In this document: positions 59,463 to 64,000 of the stretch, in pieces | How positions within the stretch are numbered: the stretch's first letter is position 1 | Layout: each line of letters starts with the position of its first letter | Origin: an uncultured Clostridium sp. | Lineage (GTDB): Bacteria > Bacillota > Clostridia > Lachnospirales > Lachnospiraceae | Assembly (NCBI GenBank): GCA_945915475.1 | Contig: CAMEFI010000002.1 | Location: forward strand, 62,001 to 126,000 | Direction: 5' to 3' | DNA length: 64,000 nucleotides | Notes under the pieces: model-generated | What the model saw: the letters and a program-made list of their open reading frames with translations, nothing else | The model's database searches: none | What the model was told of the DNA's origin: nothing | Translations under genes and position numbers: made by a program

Positions 59463-60470
59463 ATGAAATGGAAGAAAATTGCAGGAGGTGTTTTTGTCAT
59501 TGTGTTGCTGGCGGTTGCCTTCTGGTATGGCGGGAACACACCGGATAACCGGGGTTTTGCTGTATCGGAAACGGCAGCGGTACAACAGAATAGGGATCGT
59601 TCAAAAGTGGAATCTTCTGACCGCAAGGATACAGATACAACTGTGATGCGGCAGGAAACAAAGAATACAAAGGAATCTTCCGGCAATTTTTTTGGGCAAT
59701 TGTTCATGAAGATAACACATATTGGTTCCTCCGGTTCTTCCCCAAAAGCACAGGGAAGTAAGAAAGCACAGCGCAATGCACAAAAGGCAGTTAAGACGGC
59801 GGAAAAGCGGCAGAAGCAGACAGAAGCATCAAAGAAAAGGACGACAGGTAAGGCGTCTAAAAATCAGGAAACTGCGACAACAAAAGATACGGAATCCGGT
59901 AAAGACAATGTGACAGAACAAAAGGATTCCCAGGATGATCAAAAGAATGACAGGAAAACCGATTCGGAAGCAACCCGGCAAAATGGTGATGAGATAACAA
60001 CAGAAAACACGCAGCAGAATATAGAAAGTACGGAGAGTACAACGGAGACATCTGCCAATGTGGTAAGCTGTACCATTAGTATTACCTGTAGTGCCGTTCT
60101 TGATCATATGGATCTGTTGAAGGATAATAAGAAAAAAATAATACCGAAGGATGGTATTATACTGGAAACGACTACAGTGACAGTAAAAAAAGGAAGCAAT
60201 GTATTTGATGTATTACAGAAAGTAACAAAGGAAAATAAAATTCAGCTGGAATATAATTATACACCGGCTTATAAGAATTATTACATAGAGGGAATCGGTA
60301 ATCTTTATGAGTTTGATGCAGGGGAATTGTCGGGCTGGATGTATTGTGTAAATGATACATTTCCGGGATCCGGCTGTTCCTCTTATACCGTAAAAGATGG
60401 TGATGAAATCAAATGGCTGTACACCTGCAATCTTGGCAAAGATGTAGGAGGATATTTTGAAGAGGAGTAG
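59463..60470 (+). CDS. DUF4430 membrane-anchored protein, probable B12-handling partner
   Basis: A 335-residue protein. N-terminal membrane anchor (about 4-22, KKIAGGVFVIVLLAVAFWYGG), then a long Lys/Gln/Thr-rich, low-complexity linker (about 30-190), then a DUF4430 domain (about 200-335): ETTTVTVKKGSNVFDVLQKV, YIEGIGNLYEFDAGELSGWMYCVND, SSYTVKDGDEIKWLYTCNLG. This beta domain is the one that caps cobalamin in transcobalamins. The linker could carry it through the cell wall. GGAGG precedes the ATG, and the next gene (EcfT) starts three bases after the stop. It probably hands the vitamin to the ECF importer. Confidence 0.82.
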   Translation: MKWKKIAGGVFVIVLLAVAFWYGGNTPDNRGFAVSETAAVQQNRDRSKVESSDRKDTDTTVMRQETKNTKESSGNFFGQLFMKITHIGSSGSSPKAQGSKKAQRNAQKAVKTAEKRQKQTEASKKRTTGKASKNQETATTKDTESGKDNVTEQKDSQDDQKNDRKTDSEATRQNGDEITTENTQQNIESTESTTETSANVVSCTISITCSAVLDHMDLLKDNKKKIIPKDGIILETTTVTVKKGSNVFDVLQKVTKENKIQLEYNYTPAYKNYYIEGIGNLYEFDAGELSGWMYCVNDTFPGSGCSSYTVKDGDEIKWLYTCNLGKDVGGYFEEE

Positions 60471-60473
60471 CGT

Positions 60474-61328
60474 ATGGATTCGTTGCATCCGGTTGTGAAT
60501 TTCATATATTTTGCAGTTGTATTAGGGTGCAGCATGGTTCTGATGCATCCGGTCTGCCTGGCAATCAGCTTTGCGGCGGCATTTGTCTACATAGTTCGGA
60601 TGTTTGGATATGTGAATGCAAGAAAGGGATTGCTTGGCATGGCGGGGGTCATGTTAGTGGCGGCGGTGATGAATCCGGCATTTAGTCATCAGGGGGTTAC
60701 CACTCTTTGTTATCTGCCGGATGGCAATGCCCTGACACTGGAATCCATATATTATGGAATGGCGGCGGCATTGATGCTTGGAGCAACCCTCATGTGGTTT
60801 CGGTGTGTCAGTGAGATATTAACTGTGGATAAGATTGTATACCTGTTTGGGAAACCGTTTCCCATATTATCCATGATCCTTTCCATGGTATTTGGATTTA
60901 TCCCTAAGATGCAACGGAAACTGCGGGAAATCCGGTACGCACAGAATATTCAGGAGGGGAAAAAGATGTCAGTACGCCAGGGCATCCGTAGCATTTCCCT
61001 ACTGATTACCTGGGCATTGCAGGATGCAGTGGATATGGCAGAGAGCATGAAATGTCGTGGTTACGGTCTTGATGGAAGAACGGCATATACAACGTTTCGG
61101 TTTACGAAATGGGACAAAACCATATTACTGATGATCCTTGCAGGGCTTTGTTATCTTGTGGGGGGTGTATTTTTCGGCGGTCTTTCCTGGGAATATTACC
61201 CTGCGACGGAAGGAACCGGTATTCATTTGTATTCAGTAAGCATTTATGTAGTATACGCTGGGATATGTTTCCTTCCGGTTGGTGTGGAATTGTTAGAAAC
61301 CTATCAACATCATAAGAGTATGAAATAA
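60474..61328 (+). CDS. ecfT: ECF transporter transmembrane subunit EcfT
   Basis: A 284-residue integral membrane scaffold of an energy-coupling-factor importer. Hydrophobic segments lie near 10-45, 55-75, 95-115, 215-235 and 250-275. The cytoplasmic coupling helices contain PKMQRKLREIRYAQ and the conserved Arg-Gly signature MKCRGYGLDGRT, which contacts the ATPases. It links the S component to EcfA/A'. Gene order T-AA'-S, directly after the DUF4430 gene, supports cobalamin or a related corrinoid as substrate. Confidence 0.9.
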   Translation: MDSLHPVVNFIYFAVVLGCSMVLMHPVCLAISFAAAFVYIVRMFGYVNARKGLLGMAGVMLVAAVMNPAFSHQGVTTLCYLPDGNALTLESIYYGMAAALMLGATLMWFRCVSEILTVDKIVYLFGKPFPILSMILSMVFGFIPKMQRKLREIRYAQNIQEGKKMSVRQGIRSISLLITWALQDAVDMAESMKCRGYGLDGRTAYTTFRFTKWDKTILLMILAGLCYLVGGVFFGGLSWEYYPATEGTGIHLYSVSIYVVYAGICFLPVGVELLETYQHHKSMK

Positions 61329-61341
61329 AAGAGGAGTTTGT

Positions 61342-63357
61342 ATGGAGCAGATTCGAATAGAACATCTTACATTTTCATATGGAAACGATAGTGGTTTTTC
61401 ACTAAATGATATATCAACCACAATACAAAAAGGACAGTTTGTGCTGGTCATTGGGGAATCGGGCTGTGGTAAGACCACGCTACTCCGACATTTGAAGGTG
61501 GACTATATGCCGGCGGGAATACGTAGTGAGGATGCAAGAATCCTCATAGATGGAACTTCCGTAGAGAAAATGTCTCCTCGGGACAAGGCGGGATTGGTTG
61601 GGTTTGTCAGACAGAATCCCGAGTCTGCACAGGTGATGGACAAGGTCTGGCACGAGTTGGCATTTGGATTGGAAAGTCTTGGATATTCCCAGGAACAGAT
61701 GCAGAGAAAAGTTGCCGAAATGGTAGCATTTTTTGGGCTGGAAGGCATCTATAATGAGAAGCTTTGCAATCTTTCCGGTGGGCAGAAACAGTTGGTGAAT
61801 CTTGCGGCAGTTATGGTAATGGAACCGGAGGTACTGGTGTTAGATGAACCCACCAGCCAGTTAGATCCCGTGGCGGCGACAGGATTTTTTCATATGGTAG
61901 AACGGATTCACCGGGATCTGGGAACAACCATCGTCATGACAGAACACCGGTTAGAGGAAGTGTATGGTCTGTGTGACAGAGTACTGCTAATGGACAGTGG
62001 ACGGATTGTGAAAGAAGGAACACCCCAGCGTATAGCGGCATATCTGTGGGGACAAAAATATCCAATGTTTGGGGCATTGCCTTCGGCGACCAAACTTTAT
62101 CTGCAGTTAAATGACAGATTCTGTCAGGAACAGAGGGATACTGTAAGGGAACGGGAAATACCCCTTACTGTAGGGGCAGGACGGAACTGGTTAGAGGAAG
62201 TCGTGAAGAAGAATGGCAGTGGGGTTAAAACAGATTCTGAGGAGAAATGCAGCGGTGCAAAGAACATAACCGGCAAACAGAAATCAGCATTTCAGGCAGA
62301 TGAGCTATGGTTCCGATACCAGGAAAAAGGGATGGATATATTAAAGGCATGTAGCCTGTCGCCGAAACAGGGAACCATTACAGCCATTCTGGGAGGAAAT
62401 GGAGCCGGCAAATCAACCCTTTTGCATGTGCTGGCGGGGCACTGCCAGCCCCTTCGGGGTAAGGTGAAGAAACTATCCGGAACCATTGGTATGATGCCAC
62501 AGAATCCTCAGGCCATGTTTACCCGGGATACCGTATGGGAGGAGCTATGTGCAAGTGCAGGGGTGAATAGGGAAGAAGAGGAGGCAGAGGAGCTAAGGGT
62601 ATCTATCCGGGAGCAGGCTGTTTTTTCCGGATTACAGGATGCATGGAACCAGCATCCCTTTGATCTGTCCGGAGGGCAGATGCAGAAGTTAGCTTTGGCA
62701 AAACTGATCCTTTCAGATTATGATATTTTATTGCTGGATGAACCGGGTAAAGGAATGGATTACCGGGCAAAAGGGGAGATGGGACAACTTCTCCAACAAC
62801 TATCGGCAAGGGGTAAGACCATTGTGCTGGTGAGCCATGATGTGGAATTTTGTGCAAGATATGCGGACGTATGCGGATTATTTTTTGATGGACATATTGT
62901 GTCGCTTTGTGATGCTAAGACTTTCTTCCTGCAAAATGTATTCTATACAACGTCCGTTGTTCGTATGTGCCGGAGTCTGATAGAAAATGTGGTGACGGTA
63001 GAGGATGTATTAGATTGTTTTGGCATGAAACGGGAAGCGAAAACCTGTGAAGGGCAGGATAAGCATGGAGATCTGCCGGAATGTTCCGGGGTGATGCCGG
63101 ACATGTCCTTGCCGGATGGAGAGAGTGCCCAGGAGACGATAAAGGGGAAAACAGTGGGGAACAGGCAATGGGAAATAGGAAAAATAAGCTGGATCAATCG
63201 GGTGGTTTTCTTTGTAATCATGCCTCTTACCATTTTTTTTGGCCATACGATTCTCCGACAGAGAAAGTATTATTTTATTTCTTTGCTTTTGGTAATTGAG
63301 GCAATGACCGCATTTTTGCTGACCTTTGAAAAGGCAGGCCGAAACTTAAAAAAATGA
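61342..63357 (+). CDS. Fused ECF ATPase A-A' carrying the first membrane helices of the S component
   Basis: A 671-residue chain. ATPase 1: Walker A GESGCGKTTLL (about 36-46), signature LSGGQKQLV, Walker B VLVLDEPTSQLDP. ATPase 2: Walker A GGNGAGKSTLL (about 352-362), signature LSGGQMQKLALAK, Walker B ILLLDEPGKGMD. After a ~60-residue variable linker the chain continues with two membrane helices (VVFFVIMPLTIFFGHTI and YYFISLLLVIEAMTAFLLTF). These are normally the start of an ECF S component whose remainder is encoded next in the -1 frame. The stop TGA overlaps the next ATG and lies at A AAA AAA (63348-63354), a classic -1 slippery heptamer. EcfA and A' power uptake by ATP hydrolysis. Confidence 0.88.
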   Translation: MEQIRIEHLTFSYGNDSGFSLNDISTTIQKGQFVLVIGESGCGKTTLLRHLKVDYMPAGIRSEDARILIDGTSVEKMSPRDKAGLVGFVRQNPESAQVMDKVWHELAFGLESLGYSQEQMQRKVAEMVAFFGLEGIYNEKLCNLSGGQKQLVNLAAVMVMEPEVLVLDEPTSQLDPVAATGFFHMVERIHRDLGTTIVMTEHRLEEVYGLCDRVLLMDSGRIVKEGTPQRIAAYLWGQKYPMFGALPSATKLYLQLNDRFCQEQRDTVREREIPLTVGAGRNWLEEVVKKNGSGVKTDSEEKCSGAKNITGKQKSAFQADELWFRYQEKGMDILKACSLSPKQGTITAILGGNGAGKSTLLHVLAGHCQPLRGKVKKLSGTIGMMPQNPQAMFTRDTVWEELCASAGVNREEEEAEELRVSIREQAVFSGLQDAWNQHPFDLSGGQMQKLALAKLILSDYDILLLDEPGKGMDYRAKGEMGQLLQQLSARGKTIVLVSHDVEFCARYADVCGLFFDGHIVSLCDAKTFFLQNVFYTTSVVRMCRSLIENVVTVEDVLDCFGMKREAKTCEGQDKHGDLPECSGVMPDMSLPDGESAQETIKGKTVGNRQWEIGKISWINRVVFFVIMPLTIFFGHTILRQRKYYFISLLLVIEAMTAFLLTFEKAGRNLKK

Positions 63358-63866
63358 TGGTCATTGCTGTGATGACTGCCATTACAGTGGCGGGCCGGGC
63401 TGCATTTTATATGGTGCCAAATGTGAAACCCATGGCGGCACTTACCATATTATCCGGAATTGGTCTGGGAGGGGAAGCCGGGTTCCTGATCGGTGCGTTA
63501 TCCATGCTTGTTTCCAACATTTTTTTTGGTCAGGGCCCCTGGACACCATGGCAGATGATGGCCATGGGAATGTTGGGAATGCTTAGTGGACTTATTTTCA
63601 AAAGAGATACCCCCTGTGATAAGAAGAAGCTTTTCGGAATCTGTCTGTTTGGTTTTGTGGCGGTTCTTGTTGTATATGGGGGCATTATGAACCCGGCATC
63701 TGTGCTGATGTATCAGGAATCTGTCAACTGGGAAATGATTCTGTCAGCCTATGGGCTGGGATTACCCTTTGATCTGATTCACGCAGTAGGAACAGTTGTA
63801 TTTTTGCTAGTGGGAGCCCGGCCAATTCTTAAGAAACTCAAGCGGGTAACAGAGGTGATCCGGTAG
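63354..63866 (+). CDS. ECF transporter substrate-binding S component, main part
   Basis: A 170-residue membrane protein: MMVIAVMTAITVAGRAAFYMVPNVKPMAALTILSGIGLGGEAGFLIGALSMLVSNIFFGQGPWTPWQM in broken segments. The AVAGRAAF-type and FGQGPWTPWQM motifs are those of S components placed beside B12-controlled ECF genes. Compared with full-length S components it lacks the first two helices, which are encoded at the end of the preceding gene. It could be made by re-initiation at the ATGA overlap or as a full fusion by -1 frameshifting. S components bind the vitamin within the membrane. Confidence 0.8.
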   Translation: MMVIAVMTAITVAGRAAFYMVPNVKPMAALTILSGIGLGGEAGFLIGALSMLVSNIFFGQGPWTPWQMMAMGMLGMLSGLIFKRDTPCDKKKLFGICLFGFVAVLVVYGGIMNPASVLMYQESVNWEMILSAYGLGLPFDLIHAVGTVVFLLVGARPILKKLKRVTEVIR

Positions 63867-63902
63867 CGGAGGAATTATGTGCCGCCGGGGATAAGATTAG
63901 AG

Positions 63903-63931
63903 TTGACCGGTAAAATGAACGTGGCTATAAT
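63903..63931 (+). promoter_or_regulatory. Promoter of the gene at the right edge
   Basis: TTGACC (63903-63908), a 17-base spacer and TATAAT (63926-63931), 46 bases before the ATG at 63977. Confidence 0.85.
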
Positions 63932-63976
63932 AAAAATGTCGTAACGATGAAAATGGGATACAAAAGGAGGATTTGT

Positions 63977-64000
63977 ATGGAACCGGTAAAACGTTTGAAG
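63977..64000 (+). CDS. Start of a gene cut by the window edge
   Basis: AAAGGAGG at 63964-63970 and ATG 63977 begin MEPVKRLK, with the window ending after eight codons. With its own consensus promoter it is a new transcription unit. The product cannot be identified. Confidence 0.7.

Overview
The window looks like chromosomal DNA of an anaerobic, low-to-mid GC Firmicute, most probably a gut Lachnospiraceae (Clostridia). The grounds are a pyruvate formate-lyase/activase cluster with a small 2[4Fe-4S] ferredoxin, a T-box-controlled methionyl-tRNA synthetase, meso-diaminopimelate dehydrogenase, a clostridial Tad pilus locus (DUF5702, DUF6382-FHA), an ECF vitamin transporter, and remnants of BspA-like leucine-rich-repeat proteins. 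No rRNA, tRNA or CRISPR array was seen. The species cannot be named from the sequence alone.

Region 1 (1-16.97 kb) is an A+T-rich accessory island devoted to defence. It holds a type I restriction-modification operon (hsdR 3' part, hsdM, hsdS), a nuclease-like orphan, and a three-gene operon that matches the Detocs two-component anti-phage system: a TPR-type histidine kinase, a stand-alone receiver, and a receiver fused to a nucleoside phosphorylase. It then carries a TnpC-like DUF6262 protein, an overlapping SF1 helicase/DUF2290-like pair, and an HNH nuclease. The island ends inside the pilus ATPase gene cpaF/tadA: only the 3' third of that gene remains in the window, directly beside the island.

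Region 2 (16.97-23.6 kb) is the rest of the Tad locus: tadB, tadC, an Flp1-like pilin, DUF5702, two TadE-like pseudopilins and an FHA protein. A MntA/HepT toxin-antitoxin pair and a CapA-like secreted protein follow.

Region 3 (26-34 kb) is housekeeping: a flavodoxin-SCP2 fusion, dnaX-ybaB-recR, pfkA and two unknown conserved-looking genes. Region 4 (34-38 kb, minus strand) is the pfl cluster. Pyruvate formate-lyase is split: the 680-residue catalytic chain lacks the glycyl-radical domain, which is encoded as a separate 80-residue protein. A 71-residue Cys-bearing partial paralogue sits between them. Region 5 (38-48 kb) has a decayed regulator/LRR composite, a phosphoribosyltransferase-like gene, the Met T-box and metG, a Big2-expansin, a ComEC-like lipoprotein, ddh, an AAA/DUF4143 protein, a broken SPFH gene and mscL.

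Region 6 (48-55.4 kb) is the dTDP-L-rhamnose operon rfbABDC, read from a promoter whose 19-bp spacer is a perfect dyad, as MerR regulators use. A MerR-methyltransferase fusion gene lies upstream. Beyond it are a histidine-kinase remnant, a possible secreted effector/membrane-protein pair, and a deleted second copy of part of the MerR-methyltransferase gene.

Region 7 (55.5-64 kb) has a HicAB pair and then a cobalamin-riboswitch-controlled cluster. It encodes a secreted protein joining the two domain types of animal intrinsic factor/transcobalamin in reversed order, a second DUF4430 anchor protein, and an ECF transporter (EcfT, fused EcfA-A', S component). The S component is split across two frames at a run of seven A. 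Together these look like a Gram-positive B12 capture-and-import system.
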